Notes: generated from the letters alone by a model not told the origin. A stretch of DNA of 9,273 nucleotides from RGIG3009 sp045590415 (GCA_045590415.1 JAZNRA010000115.1:1-9273), one strand, 5' to 3'; shown: positions 1 to 6,195, numbered from the stretch's first letter. Translations and numbers: made by a program.

Positions 1-361
1 CTTTTTTGCCTCGGGATTGCATTTCGACAAGCGCTTTATGTAGGTCGATATTACCGCCTGCTTTCTTGTACGCAGTCAAAAGTGCAGAGCCGACCATAAC
101 GTGATGCTCGGGACCGTGCATATGGCAAAACGGCAGAGCCATCAGTTTTTGCAGAATATGAATGGGGTTTTTAGATGTTTCGGCAAGGCAGACAGCGAGA
201 ATAGTGTCGATACCGCTTGTGTGACACTCATTACATACGTAGTGACCGTTTTCACAAACGGTTTTGCTATTTTCTTTCTTGTGGCAGACGGCACATTCCA
301 TTGGCTCGTCAGTTTCTAAATATCTAAGCGGTGCACCGCAAATTAAACATTCGTCTTTCAT
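1..361 (-). CDS. DUF5714 domain protein, N-terminal 120 residues (runs off window edge)
   Basis: Reading from the ATG at 361-359 the frame stays open for 120 codons to the window edge, so the 3' part is missing. The start is supported by GAGGG seven bases upstream. The N-terminus has paired cysteines resembling small metal knuckles: C5-x2-C8, C23-x2-C26, C36 and C43-x2-C46, with H40 between. It is followed by a histidine-rich segment, LPFCHMHGPEHHVMVG (residues 76-91). I recognise this pattern as the DUF5714 family of clostridia, whose full length is around 220 residues; its function is not established. The cysteine and histidine pattern suggests metal or Fe-S binding (inference). It is the last visible gene of a minus-strand run after the genes at 598-927 and 412-567, 50 bases after the latter, with no obvious terminator between. 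Confidence 0.8.
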   Translation of the reverse strand, partial: MKDECLICGAPLRYLETDEPMECAVCHKKENSKTVCENGHYVCNECHTSGIDTILAVCLAETSKNPIHILQKLMALPFCHMHGPEHHVMVGSALLTAYKKAGGNIDLHKALVEMQSRGKK

Positions 362-411
362 AAATTTTCCCTCAAAAATATTTGAATTTTGTTATCAGTT
401 CAATATATTAT

Positions 412-567
412 TCACTTACTTAAATTTATAATTGAATAGACCATAATGCCAACACCAATACCAAATAATACACAACCATATACTTCGGTTAACTGGTTTG
501 CAAAGAATCCTACTGTTCCACTACCCAAAGCACATAATATTGCAAATAACAATTTCTTCTTTTTCAT
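412..567 (-). CDS. 51-residue hydrophobic membrane protein
   Basis: This is a short open frame of 51 codons from ATG at 567-565 to TGA at 414-412. A good Shine-Dalgarno GAGAGG lies nine bases before the ATG. The protein starts with a lysine cluster (MKKKK), then a hydrophobic segment at about residues 6-22, a short polar stretch NQLTEVYG, and a second hydrophobic segment at about 31-48, ending LSK. This fits a two-helix membrane protein; the first helix could instead be a signal peptide. It lies 30 bases downstream of the 109-residue membrane gene and 50 bases upstream of the DUF5714 gene on the same strand, so co-transcription is likely. I do not recognise a family. The ribosome site, sensible spacing and membrane-like composition argue that it is real. 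Confidence 0.65.
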   Translation of the reverse strand: MKKKKLLFAILCALGSGTVGFFANQLTEVYGCVLFGIGVGIMVYSIINLSK

Positions 568-597
568 ATAGGTATACCTCTCTATAAATTGAATTCA

Positions 598-927
598 TCA
601 GAAAATTCCTTTATTATATTTAATCATCGCCTTAAAGCTTAAAACAAGCCCTACAATAATACCAACAATTAAAACTGCGGTTCCAATTAAAACAAAGATG
701 TTATTTTCGGTATATAAAGTTATAGCAGACAAAATGCTGAATATTATTATACCCACACCGATAATAACAGTACCTAATCCCACTTGTTTTCCAAACGGAA
801 TCCTATCTTCTTCGGAAACTCTATGGCGATGATATGAATGTAGTGATGAAATATTTCCCCGCATATTCGAAATGCCGAGAGCAATCAATACAACTCCAAC
901 AATAAAAGGAACTATAAATTCCATCAT
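598..927 (-). CDS. small integral membrane protein, three predicted TM helices, function unknown
   Basis: The protein has 109 residues if translation starts at the first of two consecutive ATG codons (927-925); the second, at 924-922, is equally possible. GGAGG lies five bases before the first. The open frame extends 14 codons further upstream to 969, but that part overlaps the promoter and has no ribosome site, so I exclude it. Hydrophobic segments lie at about residues 3-20, 49-68 and 76-97. The conserved-looking polar stretch NMRGNISSLHSYHRHRVSEE after the first helix carries several histidines and basic residues. I have the impression of a widespread clostridial hypothetical family but know no function. 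It is first in the minus-strand run that includes the 51-residue protein and the DUF5714 gene. Confidence 0.75.
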   Translation of the reverse strand: MMEFIVPFIVGVVLIALGISNMRGNISSLHSYHRHRVSEEDRIPFGKQVGLGTVIIGVGIIIFSILSAITLYTENNIFVLIGTAVLIVGIIVGLVLSFKAMIKYNKGIF

Positions 928-957
928 AATTTCCTCCGTTATTTTTTTATTAAAATA

Positions 958-966
958 ATTATACCA
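958..966 (-). promoter_or_regulatory. extended -10 promoter for the 598-927 gene
   Basis: On the minus strand the sequence reads TGGTATAAT, a perfect sigma-A -10 with the TGn extension. It lies about 30 bases upstream of the first ATG at 927. At 17-base spacing the -35 position is TAGCAA, a poor match, as is common for extended -10 promoters. Confidence 0.6.
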
Positions 967-1043
967 CATAATTATTAAAATTGCTACATATCCGTTTGCA
1001 AATTGGTAAGAATTGTTAATAGAAAGTAAATGGAGGCAAGTTT

Positions 1044-1706
1044 ATGTTTAAACACGAAAAGATGCTCTTTCATCCTGTAGCAGTAGAGAAACCGAACCCG
1101 CAGTATGCGGCACTTTTACAGGAACAGCTTGGCGGTGGCAACGGTGAACTAAAGGCGGCTATGCAGTATATGTCGCAGAGTTTTCGAATTAAAGACCCTG
1201 AAATTAAGGATTTATTCCTTGATATCGCCGCCGAGGAACTCGGCCATATGGAAATGGTAGCACAGACTATCAACTTGCTTAACGGACACGATGTTGATGC
1301 CGAAAAGGTGCCGTCGGGTGAGATTCAGTCTCACGTGCTTTTAGGTCTTAACCCAGGTCTTATCAATGCATCGGGTTACTCTTGGACGGGCGATTATGTG
1401 ACAGTTACAGGTGATTTGTGCGCAGACTTACTCAGCAATATTGCATCTGAGCAACGTGCAAAGGTGGTTTATGAATACCTTTACCGCCAGATTGATGATA
1501 AAAAGGTGCGTGAGACCATCGACTTCCTTTTAAACCGTGAGGAAGCGCACAATCAGATGTTCCGCGATGCCTTTAATAAGGTGCAGAACTCCGGCTCCAA
1601 CCGAGATTTCGGCACAACAAAGGCCGCTAAAATGTATTTTTCTATGTCAGATCCCGGTCCTAATGCTTTTGCCACCAACGATACAAAACCTGTTTCCTTT
1701 GAGTGA
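1044..1706 (+). CDS. cotJC: manganese catalase family protein, CotJC-like
   Basis: This 220-residue ferritin-like protein is of the manganese catalase/CotJC type. True dimanganese catalases split hydrogen peroxide into water and oxygen; CotJC is a spore-coat-associated member in Bacillus. By spacing against the known Lactobacillus enzyme, the metal ligands are present: E35 (NGELKAAMQY), E65 and H68 (AAEELGHME), E136 (ASEQRAK) and H169 (NREEAHNQM), with E166 three residues before H169. The C-terminus after about residue 186 is a short polar tail. The start is set by GGAGG seven bases before the ATG. No cotJA or cotJB homologue is visible beside it, unlike the Bacillus cotJABC operon. It is transcribed away from the small membrane genes and ends at a strong terminator. 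A role in peroxide defence or the spore coat is inferred from the family; the symbol is by similarity. Confidence 0.88.
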   Translation: MFKHEKMLFHPVAVEKPNPQYAALLQEQLGGGNGELKAAMQYMSQSFRIKDPEIKDLFLDIAAEELGHMEMVAQTINLLNGHDVDAEKVPSGEIQSHVLLGLNPGLINASGYSWTGDYVTVTGDLCADLLSNIASEQRAKVVYEYLYRQIDDKKVRETIDFLLNREEAHNQMFRDAFNKVQNSGSNRDFGTTKAAKMYFSMSDPGPNAFATNDTKPVSFE

Positions 1707-1711
1707 TAATG

Positions 1712-1750
1712 AAACAACCGCTGAAGTTTTTACGCTTTCAGCGGTTGTTT
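1712..1750. terminator. bidirectional intrinsic terminator between converging genes
   Basis: A perfect 14-bp stem, AAACAACCGCTGAA (1712-1725) with TTCAGCGGTTGTTT (1737-1750), encloses an 11-base loop. It starts six bases after the catalase stop codon. T-rich sequence follows on the plus strand and a weaker T-rich run on the minus strand, so it can serve both the catalase gene and the kinase gene that ends at 1775. Confidence 0.85.
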
Positions 1751-1774
1751 GTTATAACTTAAAACATTATGGTT

Positions 1775-2260
1775 TCATAATTTTTCCAAAAACTCATCTA
1801 TTTCATTATGAGATTTGAAAATGATAACATTTTTATCTTTATATTTTTTAAGTAACTCATATACGTGTGGTAACTCTTTTTTAGGAAAATTTATTATCCA
1901 CTCTTTAAAATCTACATCAAATTCTTGCTCTATCCAAGGTATGTCCTCTCTCGGTTTTCCAATACGCAACTCTACACCCGAAAGGCACACCGAAACCGGA
2001 AAATCAAGCAAAAAAACAGTATCACATTCCTTTAGGCGCATTTCAAGCGTTCTGCCGTAGTTGCCGTCGATTATCCATTTGTCTTGTTTTAAAATATCGG
2101 AAAGCTTTTGATCAAATTCCTCGCGTGAAACGTTGGTTTTATCACAGTTCCAAAACAACATATCCAAATGAAAAAGCGGCAAACCTATCTTGCCCTGCAG
2201 CGCTCTTGAAAAAGTGCTTTTTCCAGCACCGGGGCAACCTATAACCATAATTTTTTGCAT
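1775..2260 (-). CDS. P-loop kinase/topology-modulation (FlaR-like) family protein
   Basis: The protein has 161 residues with a clear Walker A motif GCPGAGKS at residues 8-15. HLDMLFW (31-37) follows, a typical substrate-side motif of this group. WIIDGNYGRT (62-71) and a hydrophobic strand ending in aspartate, DTVFLLD (80-86), can serve as Walker B. Order and length fit the small nucleoside/adenylate-kinase-like proteins annotated as DNA topology modulation protein (FlaR) or AAA-family ATPase. The real substrate is unknown and the annotation name is historical. The start is supported by GAGGT about six bases upstream of the ATG. That site overlaps the stop codon of the upstream gene (gap of nine bases), so translation is probably coupled. 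The gene ends 25 bases from the two-way terminator at 1712-1750. Confidence 0.8.
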   Translation of the reverse strand: MQKIMVIGCPGAGKSTFSRALQGKIGLPLFHLDMLFWNCDKTNVSREEFDQKLSDILKQDKWIIDGNYGRTLEMRLKECDTVFLLDFPVSVCLSGVELRIGKPREDIPWIEQEFDVDFKEWIINFPKKELPHVYELLKKYKDKNVIIFKSHNEIDEFLEKL

Positions 2261-2269
2261 CTTAGTACC

Positions 2270-2779
2270 TCAAAAATCTATATCAATTTTATATTCATTA
2301 TCAATAAGCACATAGTTAGCATTATGCTTTTTGCAAAGTTCTAATAATTGCATATTATCTTGTAATAAGTTGTCTATAGCACAGTCATCATTCAGACGAT
2401 TTTCAATAACACTCGCATAGTTCATTATATCTTCAAAATGGTTTTTTATATAGTTTTCGCTCATCACAAGGCAATAATATTTTATGTTGTCGAGATATTC
2501 CTTATCGAAATCATCTTGCCAAGTGAACGGAATATAGCAACCCTCAACAATAAGATTTTGCTTATTTTCTATAGCAGTTTTAATCATTTCACGAACAACC
2601 GGCCACAAGTATTCGGTTAACTCATTATCATCCATAGGGGTAAGTTCTGTGTTGCCGCTACGAATTAAACCCATTTTCAGATGGTCTATCGACAGATACG
2701 GATATTTATATTTTTCAAGCAACTTTTGAGCAAGTGCCGTTTTGCCTGTATGCGATGCTCCTGTAATTAAAATAATCAT
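2270..2779 (-). CDS. P-loop NTPase/kinase-like protein of unknown substrate
   Basis: The protein has 169 residues. I place the start at the ATG at 2779-2777, because AAGGA lies eight bases before it; an ATG three codons earlier (2788) touches the ribosome site directly. The N-terminus is IILITGASHTGKT, a strand followed by Walker A (GASHTGKT, residues 7-14). LSIDHLKMG (29-37) follows, matching the acceptor region of small kinases, and LIVEGCYIP (77-84) resembles the strand before the active-site loop in nucleoside and shikimate-type kinases. The C-terminal half is acidic and helical. Together with the next gene it forms a tandem pair of different P-loop proteins, only nine bases apart. Substrate and role cannot be read from the sequence; AAA-family ATPase would be the cautious label. 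Confidence 0.75.
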   Translation of the reverse strand: MIILITGASHTGKTALAQKLLEKYKYPYLSIDHLKMGLIRSGNTELTPMDDNELTEYLWPVVREMIKTAIENKQNLIVEGCYIPFTWQDDFDKEYLDNIKYYCLVMSENYIKNHFEDIMNYASVIENRLNDDCAIDNLLQDNMQLLELCKKHNANYVLIDNEYKIDIDF

Positions 2780-2815
2780 TTCAATCATCCTTGTAAATCG
2801 GAATATGTCAAACTA

Positions 2816-2824
2816 ATTATACCA
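2816..2824 (-). promoter_or_regulatory. extended -10 promoter for the tandem kinase genes
   Basis: The minus strand reads TGGTATAAT, about 37 bases upstream of the chosen ATG at 2779. No good -35 is seen at 17-18 bases. The element and its flanks closely resemble the promoter at 958-966. Confidence 0.55.
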
Positions 2825-2853
2825 TATAATAATTTAAAATTCCACTATTATGA

Positions 2854-2979
2854 TTTGAATCACCACATAACTGTACCGCCGCCCTGGAGACCGGCGTGTC
2901 TAGGGTTGAACATCAGGTTGCAAGAGAGATTAAGAACACGAGAGAGAAAAAAGCAGAAGTTGACGATAATTATTTTTGA
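2854..2979 (+). pseudogene. orphan coding tail without a start codon
   Basis: After a stop at 2851-2853 the plus-strand frame is open for 41 codons and ends at TGA 2977-2979, with no ATG, GTG or TTG plus ribosome site in a sensible place. The predicted peptide is rich in charged residues (ETGVSRVEHQVAREIKNTRE at about residues 12-31, then EKKAEVDDNYF) and looks like the C-terminal end of a real protein. The DNA here is G+C-richer than its AT-rich flanks. I do not recognise the family. It could be the 3' end of a lost gene or part of a repeat element. Coding origin is an inference from composition only. Confidence 0.35.
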
Positions 2980-2987
2980 CAGTTTAT

Positions 2988-3038
2988 CCTTTATGAATGT
3001 AGATTATGTAGTGCGATGAACCTCCCTTTATGTAGATT
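2988..3038. repeat. two short direct repeats CCTTTATG...TGTAGATT
   Basis: CCTTTATGaaTGTAGATT (2988-3005) recurs as CCTTTATGTAGATT (3025-3038), the two copies differing by a small insertion. Each is followed by a further GTAG (ATGTAG and TGTGTAG). The second lies directly left of the palindrome at 3047. The repeats could be recombinase arm sites or chance AT-rich repetition. The rest of 2825-3046 shows no intact gene. Confidence 0.4.
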
Positions 3039-3046
3039 TGTGTGTA

Positions 3047-3248
3047 GAAAAGACCATACCTTCGAGGGTAGCGGTGTTTGGGTGTGACGAAGTTTTTTAG
3101 GGTTTAAATTATTTTCGTTTTGGCAAGGCGAAAAGCGGAGAAATGCTTTACTGCATTTCGAGCATTTTTAACACCGCCAAAGCGGAAATAACAACCGAAA
3201 ACAAGTCTAAATCCCGAACGCCGTAACCCAATGGGTATGGTCTTATTT
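3047..3248. mobile_element. MITE-like long imperfect palindrome
   Basis: The ends are inverted copies: AGACCATACC at 3051-3060 and GGTATGGTCT at 3234-3243. Inside, 3109-3124 (ending CGTTTTGGC) pairs with 3176-3191 (starting GCCAAAGCG) over 16 positions with two G-T pairs. The centre is GAAATGC (3140-3146), loop TTTACT, GCATTTC (3153-3159). The outer arms resemble each other along most of their length, so the whole unit could fold into one long hairpin. A TA dinucleotide lies at each edge (3045-3046 and 3249-3250), as expected for elements that duplicate TA, though one single-base offset remains. There is no transposase gene, which fits a non-autonomous element. A structured RNA or a two-way terminator remnant is the alternative. 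The element forms the 3' end of the truncated spoVAD frame. Confidence 0.6.
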
Positions 3249-3882
3249 TAACATCATCAGGTGCCATAGCAGCACCCATATTGTTGGTGTCGGTGATGCC
3301 CAGATCCACAATGCATCCGATACACAGATCCGCAATATGCACCTTACCGCCGCCGAGCCCCACCAGTACGGCGCCCGACGCGGTAGCAGTCCACTGGGCT
3401 GTGGCAGGACGCTGCCCGCCGTATTCAAGCGGAAAACGGAACTGACGCTCTGCCGTACAAAAATGCGATGACGTAACCGCCGCCGCAATATCGGCAGCAC
3501 CGCTGTCCACAAACACCGACGCCATCGCTAACGTCTGCGCCATGGTCGAGCAGGCACCGAACTGGTTGAGCAGCGGGATCTGACTGTCCCGCATCCCAAA
3601 CGTTGAAGCAATATTCTGATTCAGCAGATCACCGGTAAACAGTACGTCAACCTGCGAAGGCGAAAACCCCGCCTTATTCAGCGCACAGCTCAGGGCTTCC
3701 TTTTGCAAACGGCTTTCCGCCTTTTCCCACGTCTTTTCGCCGAGTCGCGTATCGGTAAACACCTGGTCAAACAGATCGCCGAGCGGCCCTTCTCCCTCTT
3801 TTTTGCCCACGGCCGCTGCGTACCCCAATACCGTCGGCCTACCCGACAAACTGATAGTGTGCTTTCCTCTTCTTTCCGGCAT
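3148..3882 (-). pseudogene. spoVAD: truncated stage V sporulation protein AD (SpoVAD)
   Basis: SpoVAD is a thiolase-fold protein of the SpoVA system, which moves dipicolinic acid into the forespore and out at germination. Residues 1-212 match the family well: GPLGDLFD (32-39), KTWEKAE (50-56), TGDLLNQN (83-90), GACSTM (109-114), TSSHFCTAERQFRFPLEYGG (137-156), then DLGITDTNNMGAAMAP (193-208). Family members are about 335-340 residues; here similarity stops at about residue 212. The last 32 residues (from IRPYPLGYG) are translated from the palindromic element, and the stop TAA (3150-3148) lies in its central loop. The whole second half of the thiolase-like fold is gone, and it is not found downstream, where unrelated DNA follows. 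The start at 3882 has a G-rich ribosome site (AGGGGG) about six bases upstream. The gene is very probably non-functional, unless the contig joins wrongly here. Confidence 0.85.
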
Positions 3883-3904
3883 ACGTATCCCCCTTTTTAC
3901 AGTT

Positions 3905-3933
3905 TGGTATATGCAAAAATGAGGGGATTATGC
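3905..3933 (-). promoter_or_regulatory. weak candidate forespore promoter of spoVAD
   Basis: The minus strand has GCATA (3933-3929), matching the forespore sigma-F/sigma-G -35, followed after 14 bases by GCATATACCA (3914-3905), a partial sigma-F -10. Spacing is one base short and the match is imperfect. It lies between the M20 gene's terminator and the spoVAD start, so spoVAD would need a promoter here. Confidence 0.25.
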
Positions 3934-3968
3934 AAAAAACGGGATCACCCGTCAGATGATCCCGTTTT
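3934..3968 (-). terminator. intrinsic terminator of the M20 peptidase gene
   Basis: AAAACGGGATCA (3936-3947) pairs perfectly with TGATCCCGTTTT (3957-3968), with a nine-base loop. On the minus strand the hairpin is followed by a run of six T. It begins six bases after the peptidase stop codon and separates that gene from spoVAD. Confidence 0.85.
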
Positions 3969-3974
3969 ACGTTC

Positions 3975-5123
3975 TTATAATCGACAGGCAACAGCTGCCA
4001 TTCGTTTGGCCGAAGCTGATAACGAATCCAAATACGCGAATTCGTCAACGGAATGGATCCTTCCGCCGTCGACTCCGATGTTGTCCACCGTCGGAATTTC
4101 GACACCCGTGGTATACGCCGCATCAGAGCCGCTGAGGCAAGAACGGCCGCTCAGGATCGGCAGCCCGCATTGCTCATAAATCGCATTCATCGCTTTGACA
4201 AGCGCTATATTTCGATTCACAAGCGGCATAGCAGGACGCATGCTGATTTGCTCCACCGTTGCGGTGCACCCTGCCACCGTCACCGTGTTTGCGACCCGTT
4301 CTACGATCGCGACAGCTTCATTAAACTGCTCTTCATTGGCAAAACGAATGTCCACGACAAACGTGCAACACTCGGGCACGGTATTCGCAACCGTACCGCC
4401 CTCGATCACACCGCAATTGAACGTAAGACCTCCGGGATCCTTGTGTTTCTCCAACTCAATGATCTTATACGCTGCTTCGGCAATGGCGTTTGCTCCCTCC
4501 GCACAACGGGAGGAATGCATTGCCTTTCCCGTAACGCTATACCGATAACGGACGACACCCTTGCGTTCCCACACAACGGTATCACCCTGTATTCCCTCGG
4601 CATTCAAAAACGCCGCCGCACCCTTTGCGTGCTCCAGCATAAATGCGATCGTCTGTTTATTACTCTCTTTACTGCTGGTTTCTTCATCCGTTTGAATGAT
4701 CAGCTTTGCCGGACGTTCTTTGAATTCACACGTTGCGAGCGCATCCAGGGCCATAAACGCGGCAACCGCACCGCCTTTGCAGTCCATCACGCCGGGCCCG
4801 TAAATGCACGTATCATCACGCCGCACAGCCGGTGTACCGAAGAGCCCCACGGGATGCACGGTATCAATATGTCCCGAAAACACCACCGATGCCGCATCAA
4901 CCTCGGGGTTAATCGTAATGCAGATAGGATTACCCGCCTTTTCGCACTTCAAAACTTCCGTGCGCCACCCGCGTTCCTTTGCCATTTTCACAAAATAGTT
5001 GCCAACCGCGTCTACGCCTTGCTTATAAGCGGTCGGACTTTCTATATTACAAACGTCCTCCCATACCCGACAATAATACGCGTTCATGTCGTCAATAACG
5101 GAAAAAAGCTTCTTAAGATCCAC
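3975..5123 (-). CDS. M20 family zinc metallopeptidase (ArgE/DapE/CPG2-type)
   Basis: This 382-residue protein is of the di-zinc M20 family, which cleaves amide bonds in small peptides, acylated amino acids or folyl-type glutamates in the cytoplasm. Visible motifs are SGHIDTVHP (H85 and D87), GPGVMDCKGG (bridging D114), TDEET (general base E147, ligand E148), E176 as the probable further ligand, and IHSVDE (H357). The dimerisation domain lies at about residues 185-295, with AMHSS (H203) and GGTVANTVPE. Order and length fit the glutamate carboxypeptidase/CPG2-like subgroup; the exact substrate is open. I place the start at GTG 5123-5121, with GAGGTG five bases upstream. An upstream in-frame TTG at 5174 lies inside the promoter. 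The gene is divergent from the LysR gene and shares its promoter, so LysR control is likely. It ends at its own terminator. Confidence 0.88.
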   Translation of the reverse strand: MDLKKLFSVIDDMNAYYCRVWEDVCNIESPTAYKQGVDAVGNYFVKMAKERGWRTEVLKCEKAGNPICITINPEVDAASVVFSGHIDTVHPVGLFGTPAVRRDDTCIYGPGVMDCKGGAVAAFMALDALATCEFKERPAKLIIQTDEETSSKESNKQTIAFMLEHAKGAAAFLNAEGIQGDTVVWERKGVVRYRYSVTGKAMHSSRCAEGANAIAEAAYKIIELEKHKDPGGLTFNCGVIEGGTVANTVPECCTFVVDIRFANEEQFNEAVAIVERVANTVTVAGCTATVEQISMRPAMPLVNRNIALVKAMNAIYEQCGLPILSGRSCLSGSDAAYTTGVEIPTVDNIGVDGGRIHSVDEFAYLDSLSASAKRMAAVACRL

Positions 5124-5142
5124 AACGCCCACCTCTTTCCTC

Positions 5143-5174
5143 TTGATTATACCGCCGCCCCGTAGTATAATCAA
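5143..5174. promoter_or_regulatory. symmetric divergent promoter of the M20 and LysR genes
   Basis: A perfect inverted repeat TTGATTATAC (5143-5152), 12 bases, GTATAATCAA (5165-5174) encodes two opposed promoters. On the plus strand TTGATT (5143-5148), a 17-base spacer and TATAAT (5166-5171) face the LysR gene. On the minus strand TTGATT (5174-5169), a 17-base spacer and TATAAT (5151-5146) face the peptidase gene. Each -35 overlaps the opposing -10, so two polymerases cannot occupy it at once. The palindrome could also be the LysR operator. Confidence 0.8.
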
Positions 5175-5217
5175 ATAGAAATAAGTCCACGAAAGTTATA
5201 ACAAAAAGGTGATAACT

Positions 5218-6195
5218 ATGGTCAGTACAAGCGCACGGTACGTATATACCGTTTACCGCACAAAAAGCGTTTCTTTGGCAGCGGAAGAGTTATTTATTTC
5301 TCAACCGGCACTCAGCCGTGCCATCAAGAAAGCGGAAGCGGAACTCGGCGCGCCTATTTTTAACCGTAAAACACTCCCCTTTTCGCTGACACCGCAAGGG
5401 AAGCTCTATGTTGACGCTATTGAAAAAATCCTGCAACTCGAAAAAGAAACGGCGGAAAAGGTCAACGACATTCAGCACGTACAGGGCGGCACCTTACGCA
5501 TCGCCACCTCCACCCATCTGTCGTTTTACGTCATTCCGAAAGTGCTCAAAGAATTTCAAAAGCACCATCCGCACGTAGATATTCATATCGTCATGACCGA
5601 TACAGACAAACTGTACGAACAGTTGCAAAAAGATAACGCGGACCTTATTTTCATGTCCGGCGAATTCGCACCGCCCGATTGTTATTCCGTAACTCTTTTG
5701 CAAGAACAATACGTGGTTGCCATGCCGCGCAGTATGGTAACCGAATCCTTGCAGCCCTATACGCTCGATCACGACACATTGATCACCGGTACCTACTCAT
5801 CCCAAAAACAGATCCGCGACATGTCTCTCTTTCACGATATTTCGTTTATTTACAGTCCACCGCATACCAACATCCAGAAAAAACGGACGATCTTGTTCGG
5901 AAAATCCGATATGGCACCGTACGTTACCTCAAACGCCAGCCGTCAGCAACTCAATTATAACTTGATGCGTTCGGGATTCGGCGCGCTTTTGACGACCGAT
6001 GCCAACATTGCCACCATGCCGGCCGATCCCGACTGCGCTTTCTTTGTACTGGGCGGTACCGAGGCCCGTCAGCGTTTTTCCGTTATTCACGCCAAAAAAG
6101 AAAGCGATTTATCAAGCCGCATCGTGCGGGAATTTGTCAGCACGGCAACCGCTTTGTTCTCGGGCAATAACCCCTTGCTCGAATTACTGTTGTAA
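5218..6195 (+). CDS. LysR family transcriptional regulator
   Basis: This 325-residue protein has the LysR layout. The N-terminal winged helix-turn-helix spans about residues 3-62 (SVSLAAEELFISQPALSRAI at 17-36, ELGAPIFNR, then TPQGKLYV). A linker helix follows at about 63-90. The effector-binding periplasmic-binding-protein-like domain runs from about 92 (GGTLRIATSTHLSFYVIPKV) to the end. I use ATG 5218, with AAGGTG six bases upstream; a GTG at 5209 is in frame but overlaps that site. Regulators of this type usually bind between divergent genes and respond to a small metabolite, so the likely target is the M20 peptidase and its own promoter. The serine dehydratase gene begins 68 bases downstream on the same strand with no terminator between, so partial read-through is possible. 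The effector cannot be inferred. Confidence 0.9.
   Translation: MVSTSARYVYTVYRTKSVSLAAEELFISQPALSRAIKKAEAELGAPIFNRKTLPFSLTPQGKLYVDAIEKILQLEKETAEKVNDIQHVQGGTLRIATSTHLSFYVIPKVLKEFQKHHPHVDIHIVMTDTDKLYEQLQKDNADLIFMSGEFAPPDCYSVTLLQEQYVVAMPRSMVTESLQPYTLDHDTLITGTYSSQKQIRDMSLFHDISFIYSPPHTNIQKKRTILFGKSDMAPYVTSNASRQQLNYNLMRSGFGALLTTDANIATMPADPDCAFFVLGGTEARQRFSVIHAKKESDLSSRIVREFVSTATALFSGNNPLLELLL

Noticed and set aside
101..319. 72-codon plus-strand frame at the left edge
   Set aside because: It is antisense to the DUF5714 gene, which has a good ribosome site and conserved cysteine pattern.
970..1043. Sporulation (sigma-E type) or sigma-A promoter for the catalase gene
   Set aside because: TTGCAA and TAATAG are present, but with 15-base spacing, and the sigma-E-like matches are partial. 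None is good enough to list.
2988..3038. CRISPR-like array
   Set aside because: There are only two imperfect short repeat copies, no uniform spacers and no cas genes.
3148..3245. The C-terminal 32 residues of the spoVAD frame as a novel fused domain
   Set aside because: They are encoded by one arm of the palindrome and end in its loop, so they are best read as accidental coding.
4053..5165. 370-codon plus-strand open frame opposite the M20 gene
   Set aside because: It lies entirely antisense to a gene with a full set of catalytic motifs. Its translation is arginine/histidine-rich with no recognisable domain and no ribosome site.
5124..5174. Upstream TTG start that would add 17 residues to the M20 peptidase
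   Set aside because: The extension reads through the promoter, has no ribosome site, and the GTG at 5123 has one at correct spacing.
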